Shown here: positions 8,962-19,345 of the stretch, one piece after another
Numbering within the stretch: the first letter of the stretch is position 1
Layout of the letters: each line of letters starts with the position of its first letter
Assembly: GCF_028640845.1 (NCBI RefSeq)
Contig: NC_080541.1
Span: forward strand, 6,664,935 to 6,728,934
DNA length: 64,000 nucleotides
Origin: Ahaetulla prasina
Lineage: Eukaryota; Chordata; Lepidosauria; Squamata; Colubridae
Direction: 5' to 3'
Program-made: the position numbers and the translations under genes
Notes under the pieces: model-generated
The model's database searches: none
Seen by the model: only the letters and a program-made list of their open reading frames with translations
What the model was told of the DNA's origin: nothing

Positions 8962-9295
8962 CAAAAGAGTTGGAAGGGACCTTGGAGGCCTTCTAGTCCA
9001 ACCCCCTGCCCAGGTAGGAAACCCTACATTATCTCAGTCAGATGGTTATCCAACATTTTCTTAAAAATTTCCAGTGTTGGAGCATTCACAACTTCTGCAG
9101 GCAAGTCGTTCCACTTATTAATTGTTCTAACTGTCAGGAAATTTCTCCTTAGTTCTAAGTTGCTTCTTTCCTTGATTGGTTTCCACCCATTGCTTCTTGT
9201 TCTACCCTCAGGTGCTTTGGAGAACAGCCCGACTCCCTCTTCTTTGTGGCAACCCCTGAGATATTGGAAGACTGCTATCATGTCTCCCCTAGTCC
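8962..9295 (-). mobile_element. CR1 LINE 3' end (segment 1 of a composite)
   Basis: The plus strand shows 'agagttggaagggaccttgg', the CR1 3' signature. The minus strand reads the ORF2 C-terminus from '[20 protein letters not shown]' to 'MLDNHLTEIM'. It stops at 9295, where LINE-B sequence begins with 2-3 bp of possible overlap. Confidence 0.88.
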
Positions 9296-10222
9296 TAATG
9301 GGGTGAGGTCAATAGTAGAAAGTTTTTGGTTAAAGCTTTTAGGATTATGGGAAGAGACCACAGAGTCAGGTAAAGTATTCCAAGCACTGATGATTCTGTT
9401 ACAGAAGTCATATTTTCTGCAATCTAGATTAAAGCGGTTGACATTAAGTTTAAATCTATTGGTTGCTCTTGTATTATTGCAATTGAAGCTGAAGTAGTCT
9501 TTGACAGGAAGGACATTACAATAGATGATTCTGTGAGTTAAACTTAGGTCTTGTCGAAGGCGACGGAGTTCCAAGTTTTCTAAGCCTAGGATTTCAAGTC
9601 TGGTGGGATAAGGTATTTTGTTGTTTTCAGAGGAATGGAGAACTCTTCTTGTAAAATATTTCTGGACACGTTCAATTGTATTGATGTCAGAGATGTGGTG
9701 AGGGTTCCAAACAGGCAAGCTGTATTCTAGAATTGGTCTAGCAAATGTTTTATATGCTCTGGTTAGTAGTGTGGTGTTTTTGGAAAAGAAGCTACGCAAG
9801 ATTAGGTTTACAACTCTTAGAGCTTTTTTTGCTATGTAGTTGAGTGGGCTTTGGCACTTAGATCATTTGACATGAAAGCTCCGAGGTCTTTAATGGGATG
9901 GGGGTCATCTGTAAGGTAATGTCCATCTAGTATGTACTTAGTTATTGGATTCTTTTTTCCTATATGTAAGACTGAGCATTTGCTGGTTGAGATTTGGAGT
10001 TGCCAAGTTTTAGACCAAGTGGTTAGATGATCAAGGTCTTTTTGAATGATAGATGTATTGTCTGTGGTGTTAAATAGTTTGACATCGTCAGCAAAGAGAA
10101 CACAATTACTTGAGATATGGTCACAAAGATCATCAATGTATAGTATGAAGAGTGTTGGTCCAAGGACGCTGCCTTGAGGAACGCCACTCTTGACAGGAAC
10201 AGGATTTGATAAAGCATTGCCA
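9296..10222 (-). mobile_element. LINE-B internal fragment with RT core (segment 2 of composite)
   Basis: The minus strand encodes reverse-transcriptase motifs 'SGVPQGSVLGPTLFILYIDD' and 'CVLFADDVKLF' (the catalytic FADD), then the C-terminal part from 'TYKTFARPILEYSLPVWNPH'-like sequence to 'STIDLTP'. This is a CR1/L2-group (Jockey superfamily) non-LTR element that I call LINE-B. The frame is broken near 9800-9832. It lacks its own 3' tail here and is joined to CR1 on both sides. Confidence 0.82.
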
Positions 10223-10605
10223 ATTTTGACCACTATCTCAGTCAGATGGTTATCCAACATTTTCTTTAAAATTTCCAGTGTTGGAGCATTCACAACTTCT
10301 GCAGGCAAGTTGTTCCACTTATTAATTGTTCTAACTGTAAGGAAATTTCTCCTTAGTTCCAAGTTGCTTCTCTCCTTGATTAGTTTCCACCCATTGCTTC
10401 TTGTTCTACTCTCAGGTGCTTTGGAGAACAGCCCGACTCCCTCTTCTTTGTGGCAACCCCTGAGATATTGGAACACTGCTATCATGTCTCCCTTACTCCT
10501 TCTTTCCATTAAACTAGACATACCCAATTCCTGCAACCGTTCTTCATATGTTTTAGCCTCCAGTCCCCTAATCCTCTTTGTTGCTCTTCTCTGCACTCTT
10601 TCCAA
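9832..10605 (-). pseudogene. 257-codon chimeric frame: CR1 C-terminus fused to LINE-B RT
   Basis: Residues 1-125 are CR1 ORF2 C-terminus ('[20 protein letters not shown]' to 'NHLTEIV'). From residue about 126 the same frame continues into the LINE-B RT palm (GVPQG motif, FADD motif) and stops in the thumb region. The order is the reverse of a functional protein, since a C-terminal piece precedes an RT core, so no function is expected. Its value is as a record of the junction at about 10222. Confidence 0.8.
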
Positions 10606-10617
10606 AGTCTTGACATT
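10223..10617 (-). mobile_element. CR1 LINE fragment (segment 3 of composite)
   Basis: Covers the same ORF2 region as segment 1 and extends further 5' ('[15 protein letters not shown]'), but lacks the CR1 3' untranslated end. Its 3' side is fused to LINE-B. Confidence 0.85.
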
Positions 10618-11042
10618 TTTTTAAATTGGCTGGGCATGGATGGGGGCTCTTGTAAGTGGGGGCTGTTAAAAAGTGAGTTTAAAAGCCTGTGAGGATCAGG
10701 AAACTCCTCTGGGATCCTCAGAGGAGGCTTTTAAAACCTGGTTTTTTTTCTTGTTTTTTTCCCTCTTTGGCTGAAGAGGTTTTTTTAAAAAAAAACTTTT
10801 AAAGTGTTCTGATGATCTCTGCTCAGCCCCGCGATCATTAGAGGGGTTATTTTTTATTTTTAAAGGCATGTTTCGGCTGAAGAAAAGCTTTTAAAAGTAA
10901 ATAAAAAATCTCTGCTGATGGTGCGGCTCAGCAGAGGCAGGGGGGCGGGGCCAGAGATTTTTGCTACCGGTCCTCCAAACCATCAGCTGCCATCGCTACC
11001 TAATCGGGCGAGCCGGTGCGAACCGGGAGCATTTCACCCCTG
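10618..11042. mobile_element. hAT-N2 MITE, 5' end lost
   Basis: Ends 'gggagcatttcacccctg' and contains 'atttttgctaccggtcctc', both shared with 49459-50000 and 50918-53094. The left end is missing or overwritten at the CR1 junction. Confidence 0.7.
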
Positions 11043-11168
11043 GGTTTCATCCCAGGAAGTTTCTAAGAAGATTCTGGACAGTCACTTGTCTGAAATGGTA
11101 CAGATCAGGACCTCCTGCTTGAGCAGGAAGCTGGACTAGATGACCTTCAATGTCCCTTCCAGCTCTAT
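11043..11168 (+). mobile_element. CR1 3' end fragment
   Basis: Reads a residual 'KKILDSHLSEMV' frame and then 'ctggactagatgacc' and 'cccttccagctct', the CR1 3' untranslated signature. Confidence 0.8.
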
Positions 11169-11774
11169 CCTGATGAAAACTGTTCTAAGAAACAGTCAAC
11201 AGCCCGACCTGGATTACTATCCAACCTAAAATTTCTGAAGTTGGCAAAATGAAACCTCCAGCTGCAGGAGCAGCAGCAGCTGAGGAGGCAAGCAGCTAAA
11301 TCTGTAGTGCAGAACTGGCTCCGAAGCTATAAATACTTTTTTCTTTCCCCCACCCATCTCAGAAAGAGCTGCTGATAAATAATAAGGTTGCACTCCGTTT
11401 GTCTGTTGTCAAATAAATTACGCCGGAGGGATTTGGTTTCCTTGCCTGGGTTCTGCGGATAAATAATAACATTTGCCCATTTAGCGAGGGAGTGAATTTT
11501 TGCTTAGCACGGCTTTTGCGTCTCTTCACTCCACGCTGGGAAATCATCGAGAGGAGTTGGTGAAAAAGGAAGCCAACAGAGGGCGCCAGCTGCATTCACA
11601 AGCTTTGCTAGCCGTAGTAAAAATGGTAGATGTTCCAAAAATGGTGAACCGCTGGAGGGAATGTCATAAATAAGGAACTGATTATAAACGCACGCTAAGG
11701 CAGACACACAATCTTCTTCCCCTTGTTCTTAAGGAACAATTTCCAGATTTTACCCGTTCTTCGAGGACTCTTAA
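11169..11774. other. No recognisable feature
   Basis: Unique-looking sequence. Short frames on the minus strand lack family features. Confidence 0.5.
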
Positions 11775-11938
11775 CAGAGTAATAGAGTTGGAAGGGACCT
11801 CAGAGATCTTCTAGTCTAAGATGCTCAGGCAGGAAATCCTATACCATTTCAGACAAATAGCTGTCCAATCTTTTCTTTAAAACCTCCAGCGCTGGAGCAT
11901 TCACAACTTCTGGAGGCAAGTTGTTCCACTGATTAATT
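11775..11938 (-). mobile_element. CR1 3' end fragment
   Basis: Plus strand 'agagttggaagggacctcag' to 'gttgttccactgattaattg'. It is followed by a scrap of hAT-N1 sequence (about 11940-11962). Confidence 0.8.
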
Positions 11939-12025
11939 GTCCACAAATCTTAAAGTGGCCAAGGCAACCTGGAATTAAAGAGAAACTTTCAAACAGTGTG
12001 GACTGAAGTTGAACTCAAAGATTAT

Positions 12026-12348
12026 TATTTTTTTTAATTTATTTGTCACAACATTATATACAAGCACATATAATGAAGGAAAACAATAGGACAGGAACGG
12101 TAGGCACTTTTATGCACTTATGCACGCCCCTTATAGACCTCTTAGGAATGGAGTGAGGTCAATAGTAGAGAATTTTTGGTTAAAGCTTTTGGGACTTTGA
12201 GAAGAGACCAGAGAGTCAGGCAGTGTATTCCAAGCATTAACAAATCTGTTACAAAAGTCATATTTTCTGCAATCAAGATTGAAGCGGTTAACATTAAGTT
12301 TGAATCTATTGTTTGCTCTTGTATTATTGCGATTGAAGCTGAAGTAGT
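12026..12348 (-). mobile_element. LINE-B 3' end, interrupted by a solo LTR
   Basis: The T-rich side (12028-12050) is the inverted (AAAT)n tail. The minus strand encodes the LINE-B C-terminus 'NRFKLNVNRFNLDCRKYDFC' to 'IDLTPFLRGL'. It stops at 12348; about 17 bp resembling the continuation (gtagtctttaacagg-like) reappear at 12867. Confidence 0.82.
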
Positions 12349-12871
12349 TGTCGTGTCCCACTCCTCCGCTGACGGCCGGGTCAGGGAAATCCGAATCAGG
12401 CTTGCCTCTGCAGCTCTGCCCAAAGTCCTAGCAAAGTCCTCAGAGCAGGCAGGAGACCAGTAAGTGACTTCAGCAAGATAAGTTCGACTTTGCCTGACTC
12501 AGAGACTGCCAGAAAGCAGATCCTTTATATAGGCCATGGGGTGTGGCTCCATGACTCAGCACTCATTAAGGCCTGCCCCTCCCTTCCTTCTGTTGCCTCC
12601 GCCTATCCAATCTTCTGATGCGAGGGTCACTCCAATCAGCTGTTGGAAGTAAACTTTCCTCAGGCTCACATGCTGTGGAGGAGGGGGAGGGGTCTAGCTG
12701 CTCCGTTTGCCTGGGCATGGAGCCAGGGCTGGGACCGGGAGATGCCCCCTCCTCTGCAGCTTGTCTGGGCATGGAGCCAGGACTGGGGCCGGGAGGCATA
12801 CATTCCTCCGTGTTCGGGAGCAGATAAACAGACCCTGGCTGCGGTGAGAGCGGACAAGATACAACAGTAGT
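12344..12871 (-). mobile_element. Solo LTR in LINE-B
   Basis: LTR 12349-12866 (518 bp) starts TGTCGTG and ends ATACAACA, flanked by GTAGT (12344-12348 and 12867-12871). On the minus strand a TATA-like 'ggcctatataaagga' gives the orientation. The interior includes two near-copies of a 'ctgggcatggagccagg' block. The 5-bp duplication could partly reflect the LINE-B sequence, so confidence is moderate. Confidence 0.65.
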
Positions 12872-12899
12872 CTTTAACAGGAGTTTCTCTCTCAACACA

Positions 12900-13318
12900 G
12901 GCTAACAACTCTGTCCAGACAGAAAATGAATAGTTGTCTGCCACACCTATTCATCTCCGCCCCCTGCCATTTATCCCAGAGCTGGAGTGGGGCTTCACTT
13001 AGGCTCTTCCATCCTAAGGACCGGCTCATAGATTTTCACTGCTCTCCTCTCCTCTGCATTCTGTGTATCAGCGCATCAGGGCACTGCACCCAGCTGTTCC
13101 TCCTCTTCCTCATCAGCCACCTCCAGACCTGGGGGCTGTTGACTCTCCATCTGAGGGCTGACGGACAGCCCAGGCTCTGCCTCTCTCTCTCTGCCAGCTC
13201 CATTCCTTCTTCCTCCTCGGAGCTCTCAGGTTGCCTTGATACTTGACCCCGACTCCCACGCCGCCTCCTCCTCCTCTGATTCGGCTGCTGGAGGGCTGGC
13301 CGGCCGACAGGCCACAAC
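12900..13318 (-). mobile_element. Probable second LTR-type repeat
   Basis: GC-rich with CT-rich blocks and a right end 'ggccacaaca', which on the minus strand opens 'tgttgtggcctgtcggcc', an LTR-like start I associate with reptile Gypsy elements. The left end and target duplication are not resolved. Confidence 0.4.
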
Positions 13319-13321
13319 AAA

Positions 13322-13412
13322 AATTGTCATAAGTCGCTTTTTTTTCAGTGACGTTGCAACCTTAAACGGTCACTAAGCGAATGGTTATAATTCAAGGACC
13401 ACCTGTCCTTGA
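13322..13412. mobile_element. TIR-C transposon fragment
   Basis: Block 'gtcataagtcgcttttttt' to 'caaggaccacctgtc', one terminus of the family at 8014-8395. Confidence 0.7.
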
Positions 13413-13963
13413 CATTTGAAGGAAAGTAATCCTATTTTTGCAAGCAGGGTGAGATCTCTCACACCTGGCTGCAGCCTTGAAAAGGAGCGTGATCCCTTCC
13501 AAAACTCAAAATAGTGGCATCACCGAGCTGATGTCATAATTTTAATTTTATTTTTTCTCTTTGGAACGGAAAGGTTGGTTCTTTCCATATTCCTCCAGTT
13601 CTTTCCACTGTGACCGGCTTCAAAGTTTGCAAGGTTTAACAAGGGGGCAGGTTTTTCCAGACTCCAGAGGTCAAAGCTGCCTCTTTCATATATATATATA
13701 TATTTTCCCCTGAACATTATTGGTCAAAAAATTAGTTTACTCACAGGAATGGGGGAGGGGAGAGGTCAGACTTTTTTCTTTTAAATGCATCCCTTCGGCG
13801 GAGTTCTCCGGCATTCCTTTTTTGAGAAAATATTCAGGTTTTTTTAAAAAAAACAACCAATGCAACGCTATGAAAGTTTCCCACTTTTTGATATTTAAAA
13901 GCTTCAAAAGAATTTAGCCTCCAAAATGCCCACGGTTCTCCCAGTCCTTATTATAGGCTAAAT
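13413..13963. other. No recognisable feature
   Basis: AT-rich with a short (TA)n near 13690. Nothing assigned. Confidence 0.5.
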
Positions 13964-14606
13964 CAGGAGTGAAATCCAGCAGGTTCTGGAGAATCGGTAG
14001 CGGAAATTTTGAGTAGTTCTGAGAACCAGCAAATTACACCTCTGGCTGATCCCAGAGTGGGGTGGGAATGGGGATTTTGCAGTATCCTGAGCTTCACTCA
14101 TAGAATCATCTGTTACAACTTCCTTCCTGTTGATGACTACTTCAGCTTCAATCACAACAACACACGACCACACAATAGATTTAAGCTTTATGTGAACCGC
14201 TCTAATCTTGATTGTAGAAAATATGACTTCACTAACAGAGTTGTTAATGCCTGGAATGCACTACCTGACTCTGTGGTCTCTTCCCAAAATCCCCAAAGCT
14301 TTAACCAAAAACTCTCTACTATTGACCTCACCCCATTCCTAAGAGGTCTGTAAGAGGCGTGCATAAGAGCACAAGCGTGCCTACCGTTCCTGTCCCAATG
14401 TCCCCTTTGATTGTATCCAATTCGTATAGTTATTTTATAATTATGCTTATATATACAGTTGTGACAAAATAAAATAAATAAATAAAAATAAAGTATCCTT
14501 CCCCCAGGAGTGGGGAGGGAATGGGGATTTTGTAGTATTCTTCCCCTGGAGTGGGGTCCGAATGCGGATTTTGCAGTATCCTTCCCCCAGGAATGGCGTG
14601 GGAATG
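13964..14606. mobile_element. hAT-N2 MITE split by LINE-B
   Basis: Left block 13964-14088 starts 'caggagtgaaatccagcagg' and holds 'ggaaattttgagtagttc'; the right block 14492-14606 repeats 'tccttcccccagga' and 'ggggattttgtagtatt' modules. The 3' terminus is lost. Confidence 0.78.
14089..14491 (+). mobile_element. LINE-B 3' fragment with 8-bp TSD
   Basis: Encodes the LINE-B C-terminus ('NRFKLYVNRSNLDCRKYDF' to 'STIDLTPFLRGL') and ends in (AAAT)n. Flanked by AGTATCCT (14081-14088 and 14492-14499). The 5' end is truncated. Confidence 0.88.
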
Positions 14607-14922
14607 GAGAACTTGGAAAGTTAGGAAATCGCCATTAACAGCTACAGAGTTTTGCGTTGATGCCAACCATCACAATTCACGTCTAGCTGCTCTGCTTTGT
14701 GTCTTGTGTTGCTTATTAAACACACACACATACCCAGATAGACAAACCATTGGTTGTCATAACGTCTGGACAGGGCCTGCAAACGGATGTTTAGCTGCTG
14801 GCAAGGGTCCCTAAACCCACCTCTCTTTCCCCTGTCATTGGAGACAGCTAGTTAAAAAATTATTGTTTAAAATAATTCCATCTGTTCTCCTAGCATTAGA
14901 CAACATGGGATGATTGGAACTC
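14607..14922. other. No recognisable feature
   Basis: Unique-looking; contains a short (CA)n at about 14721-14730. Confidence 0.5.
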
Positions 14923-14952
14923 AGAAAGCTAAAAATTGAAGAATGGATACTT

Positions 14953-15648
14953 AATAGAATAGAATAGAATTTTATTGGCCAAGTGTGACACAAGGAATTT
15001 CTCTTGGTGCATATGCTCTCAGTGTACATAAAAGAAAAGATACATTCATCAAGGTACAACATTTACAATACAATTGATGGTCAATATATCAATATAGATC
15101 ATAAGGATTGCCAGCAACAAGTTATAGTCATACAGTCATAAGTGGAAAGAGATTGGTGATGGGAACTATGAAAAGATTAATAGTAGTGCAGATTCAGTAA
15201 ATAGTCTGACAGTGTTGAGGGAATTATTTGTTTAGCAGAGTGATGGCCTTCGGGAAAAAACTGTTCTTGTGTCTAGTTGTTCTGGTGTGCAGTGCTCTAT
15301 AGCGTCGTTTTGAGGGTAGGAGTTGAAACAGTTTATGTCCAGGATGCGAGGGATCTGCAAATATTTTCACGGCCCTCTTCTTGATTCGTGCAGTATACAG
15401 GTCCTCAATGGAAGGCAGGTTGGTAGCAATTATTTTTTCTGCAGTTCTAATTATCCTCTGAAGTCTGTGTTTTTCTTGTTGGGTTGCAGAACCGAACCAG
15501 ACAGTTATAGAGGTGCAAATGACAGACTCAATAATTCCTCTGTAGAATTGGATCAGCAGCTCCTTGGGCAGTTTGAGCTTACTGAGTTGGCGCAGAAAGA
15601 ACATTCTTTGTTGTCCTTTTTTAATGGTGTTTTTGATGTTAGCTGTAT
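14953..15648 (-). mobile_element. CR1-clade L3 LINE 3' end (snake AATAG type)
   Basis: Short (AATAG)n at 14953-14973, then 'ttttattggccaagtgtga', the conserved 3' end. The minus strand encodes the ORF2 C-terminus (15224-15604): 'FFLRQLSKLKLPKELLIQFY', 'ITVWFGSATQQEKHRLQRII' and a terminal 'HKNSFFPKAITLLNK'. It stops at about 15648, where L1 begins. Confidence 0.88.
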
Positions 15649-16045
15649 CGAACTTAGCAGAAATGGCGAAAATTTCTGTGTATTTGAAAGACTATTCTCA
15701 AGAAAGATATATATTGGAATGGAAAAGCTGGATTGACTACATCCAAAATAAGTATCAGACTAAAAAGTATCAAATAGCTTATGAGTGAATCTGGGAATTG
15801 TATTATATTAATGTATTAGTTTAAATGGGAAAGGGGAGTTAGGGAAGCAAAGGAAGAGGAGAGACTAAGGGTTATGGTTTTTGTGGTATTTTAGTTTATG
15901 ATTGTTAGATTTTATACCCTGTATTTTGTTCTGGGAAGTCTAGCGGGGTGGCAGGGTGGAGGGAAGAGGAAGGGAGGGGGTGGGGGGTAATAATTGTTAA
16001 AAAAAATTGTTTTTGTTTTTGTAAAACTTTTTCAATAAAAAAAAA
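15649..16045 (+). mobile_element. L1 LINE 3' end
   Basis: Encodes the last residues of ORF2 ('LKDYSQERYILEWKSWIDYI'), then a G-rich 3' untranslated region ('gggtggcagggtggaggga') and 'caataaaaaaaaaag' poly-A. Confidence 0.82.
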
Positions 16046-16059
16046 AGAAAGCTAAAAAT

Positions 16060-16223
16060 AAGAAATAAAAAGTGATGGGAATGACAACTAATTATGGAAC
16101 TGTGTCCTGTAAATTTCTAAGATGTTGATCGAGAATCGTTACCACTGATCTAGTGTGCATACAGTCATGCGAGGATCTGGGGAATCCTCTAGGATTTAAG
16201 TTCTGGGAGATGATAGTCTAGAT
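16060..16223. other. No recognisable feature
   Basis: Short unique-looking stretch between the composite insertion and a MITE. Confidence 0.5.
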
Positions 16224-17853
16224 CATTGTTTCTCAACCTTGATCAATTTAAGCTGTCTGGACTTCAACTTCGTCGCTTCGCGGCGAAGGTTGTTGAGAGT
16301 ATGGTGGCATATCAGTTTCCCTTACACCTGGATGAAACTGTCTATCTAGACCCGTTCCAGTCCGGTTTCCGGCCCGGTTACAGCACGGAGACGGCTTTGG
16401 TCGCGTTGGTGGATGATCTCTGGAGGGCCAGGGATAGGGGTTGTTCCTCTGCCCTGGTCCTATTAGACCTCTCAGCAGCTTTCGATACCATCGACCATGG
16501 TATCCTGCTGCGCCGGTTGGAGGGATTGGGAGTGGGAGGCACCGTTTACCGGTGGTTCTCCTCCTATCTCTCCGACCGGCCGCAGTCGGTGTTGACAGGG
16601 GGGCAGAGGTCGGCCCCGAGGCCCCTCACTTGTGGGGTGCCGCAGGGATCGATCCTCTCGCCCCTTCTGTTCAACATCTACATGAAGCCGCTGGGTGAGA
16701 TCATCAGTGGGTTCGGTGGGGTCGATGACACCCAGCTGTACTTTTCCACACCGGACCACCCCAACGAAGCTATCGAAGTGCTGTCCCGGTGCCTGGAGGC
16801 CGACGGGTCTGGATGGGGAGAAACAGGCTCAAGCTCAATCCTCCAAGACAGAGTGGCTGTGGATGCCGGCATCCCGGTACAGTCAGCTAAATCCAGCGGC
16901 TGACCATCGGTGGCGAGTCATTGGCCCCGATGGAGAGGGTGCGCAACAAGCGTCCTCCTGGATGAGCGGCTGTCTCTAGAAGATCATTTGACGGCCGTCT
17001 CCAGGAAGCGTTCTACCAGGTTCGCCTGGTGCGCCAGTTGCGCCTTTCTGGACCGGGAGGCCCTTTGCACGGTCACTCACGCCTTGTGACGTCTCGCCTG
17101 GATTACTGCAACGCTCTCTACATGGGGCTTCCTTGAAGGGCATCCGGAGGCTGCAGTTAGTTCAGAATGCGGCTGCGGGTGATAGAGGAGCCCTCGTGGC
17201 TCCTGCATAACACCCATCCTGCGCAGGCTGCACTGGCTACCTGTGGCCTTCCGGGTGCGCTTCAAGGTTTTGGTGTCCACCTTTAAAGCGCTCCATGGCA
17301 TAGGGCCGGGTTATCTACGGGACCGCCTACTGCGACCAGATACCTCTCACCGACCCGTCCGCTCTCACACAGAGCGTCTCCTCAGGCTGCCCTAGGCTAG
17401 GCAGTGTCGGGAGGCGGCGGCCAGGCGAACGGCCTTCTCTGTGGGGGCTCCCACCCTCTGGAACGAACTCCCCCCAGGACTCCGTCAACTTCCTGACCTT
17501 CGAACCTTCCGTCGCGAGCTCAAGACACATTTATTCATCTGTGCAGGACTGGCTTAGATTTTTAAATTTAGAGGGGTTTTAAATTGATTTTAATATTTAT
17601 ATTTGATATTTATATTTCTATTTTTAATAATTCGGGCGCTAGAATAAGTTTTTTAAGGATTATTTTAATTTGTATATTGATATTGTTGTTTTATATGCCT
17701 GTAAACCGCCCTGAGTCCTTTGGGAGATAGGGCGGTATATAAATTCGAATAATAAATAAATAAATAAATAAATAAACTCCCAGAATTCCCCAGCCAGCAT
17801 GCTGGGAGTTGAAGTCCACACATTTTAAAATTGCTGAGGTTGACAAAAACTGC
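16224..17853. mobile_element. hAT-N1-like MITE split by L2
   Basis: Left part 16224-16270 ('cattgtttctcaaccttg', 'ggacttcaact'); right part 17776-17853 ('cccagaattccccagcc' to 'gctgaggttgac'). The junction tetramer AACT is present on both sides of the L2. Confidence 0.75.
16271..17775 (+). mobile_element. L2 LINE, 5'-truncated, degraded
   Basis: An open stretch 16271-16903 encodes RT motifs: 'FQSGFRPGYSTETALVALVD', 'LDLSAAFDTIDHGILLRRLE' (catalytic Asp) and 'CGVPQGSILSPLLFNIYMKP'. The YADD box is altered to 'GGVDDTQLYF', with nearby residues lost. The C-terminal 'LQLVQNAA' region continues at 17150-17540 with several frameshifts. The 3' end is 'ccgccctgagtcctttggg' plus (AATA)n. Non-functional copy. 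Confidence 0.9.
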
Positions 17854-18170
17854 TCTTAAACAGAACAGAAATGAAATATTGGGATTTGCTTGGCACAAAC
17901 CATTTCTCCGCAGTGCATTATGAGCCTTTGAGTATCCTGCTCCCAGCAGTGGCCTCCCCGATGGATCCCTGCATCATGAGGCCAGGAGTTCCGCAGATCC
18001 CCTTGAACGGTATGGGTTTGTAAGCTTTTGAACGGCATCAAATCGGGATCCTGAATGAGAAATTGCCAAGTAGCACCTCACATGGTGAAAAATGAGTAGC
18101 TTTTATTGTGGTTTGAGTAGGATTAGGAGAGAAACAATTCCCAGGCTAAACCATAATTAGCAACACTTAC
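17854..18170. other. No recognisable feature
   Basis: Unique-looking, no family assigned. Confidence 0.5.
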
Positions 18171-18261
18171 ATTGATGAGTTTGAGTCTCTCCGTAGGCAT
18201 GAAAACTAACTGGGTGACTTTGGACCAATCACCAGCAGAAGGTGAGTTCTAGTCCTGCAAA

Positions 18262-19036
18262 TGATCTACGTGCCAAAGCCCACTGCAACTACATCACCAA
18301 AAAGGCATTAAGGGTTGTAAACCTAATCTTGCGTAGCTTCTTCTCCGGAAAGATTACACTACTAATCAGAGCATACAAAACATTTGCTAGACCAATTCTA
18401 AATTACAGCTCGCCTGTCTAGAACTCACACTTCATTTCGGACATTAATACAATTGAGCGTGTCCAGAAATATTTTACAAGAGTCCTCCACTCCTCTGATC
18501 ACAACAAAATACCTTATGCCACCAGACTTAAAATTCTGGATTTAGAAAATTGAGAACTACGCCGCCTTCGACATGACCTGAGCATAACTCATAAAATCAT
18601 CTGATACAATCTCCTTCCTGTCGAAGACTACTTCAGCTTCAGCCGCAACAATACATGAGCACACAATAGATTTAAACTTAAAGTTAACCGCTCCAATCTT
18701 GATTGCAGAAAATATGACTTCAGAAACAGAGTAGTTAATGCCTTGAATGCACTACCTGACTCCGTGGTCTCATCCCAAAATCCCCAAAACTTTAACCGTA
18801 GACTGTCTACTGTAGACCCCACCCCATTCCTAAGAGGTCTGTAAGGGGCCTGAATAAGAGCACCAGCATGCCTACCGTCCCTGTCCTAATGTTCCCTTTA
18901 GTTGTATTCATTTTATATATTCATTTCATGCTTATACTTTTTTTATTTTATTTTATTTTATTTTGTCAAACAGAACAATATATATATATTGTTGTGTTTG
19001 ACAAAATAAAATAAAATAAAATAAAATAAAAAAATT
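18262..19036 (+). mobile_element. LINE-B 3' half
   Basis: Readable but stop-interrupted RT thumb and C-terminal region: 'AYKTFARPILNYSSPV', 'FTRVLHSSDHNKIPYATRLK' and 'SFNRRLSTVDPTPFLRGL'-like segments. It ends in an unusual inverted tail (18937-19032). Confidence 0.8.
18937..19032. repeat. Foldback tail of LINE-B
   Basis: (TTTTA)n followed by 'ttttgtcaaacagaacaat', an (AT)n centre, then 'attgttgtgtttgacaaaa' and (TAAAA)n. The two halves are near-perfect reverse complements. Confidence 0.93.
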
Positions 19037-19345
19037 AGAGAGGAAAGCTGGGTGGATGACTTTGGGCCAATTTCCAGGAGACTGTGAGTTCTAGTCCTGC
19101 CTTAGGCACAAAAGCTGACAGCTGACAGTCACCAGGAGACAATAACAGGAGACAGTGAATTTTAGTCTCATCCCAGGCGTGAAAAACAGCTGGGTGACTT
19201 TCGGTTCATCCCTCTCACAGCCCAAACCAGCAACACTGTGAGGAAAATAGGAAGAAAGAATATTAAATATGTTCCCCACCCTGAGTTATTTATAAAAAGA
19301 ATAAAAGCTGGATTTAAAAAGATCAAAAAATACATAAATAAATTT

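Larger units (their letters stand above)
14923..16059. mobile_element. Composite retro-insertion: L3 (antisense) joined to L1, one TSD
   Basis: A perfect 14-mer AGAAAGCTAAAAAT occurs at 14923-14936 and 16046-16059. Between them lie 16 unassigned bases, an L3 LINE fragment on the minus strand and an L1 3' end on the plus strand whose poly-A abuts the right duplicate. A single duplication around two different LINEs implies one integration event by the L1 machinery. Confidence 0.82.
18171..19345 (+). repeat. Degraded SINE-like segment with partial duplications, split by LINE-B
   Basis: The block 'ctgggtgactttgg' plus 'gagttctagtcctgc' occurs near 18210, 19050 and 19190, and the right side ends with a 'ttatttataaaaagaataaa' tail, reminiscent of reptilian tRNA SINEs. 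The head is not preserved. LINE-B separates the copies. Confidence 0.45.
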
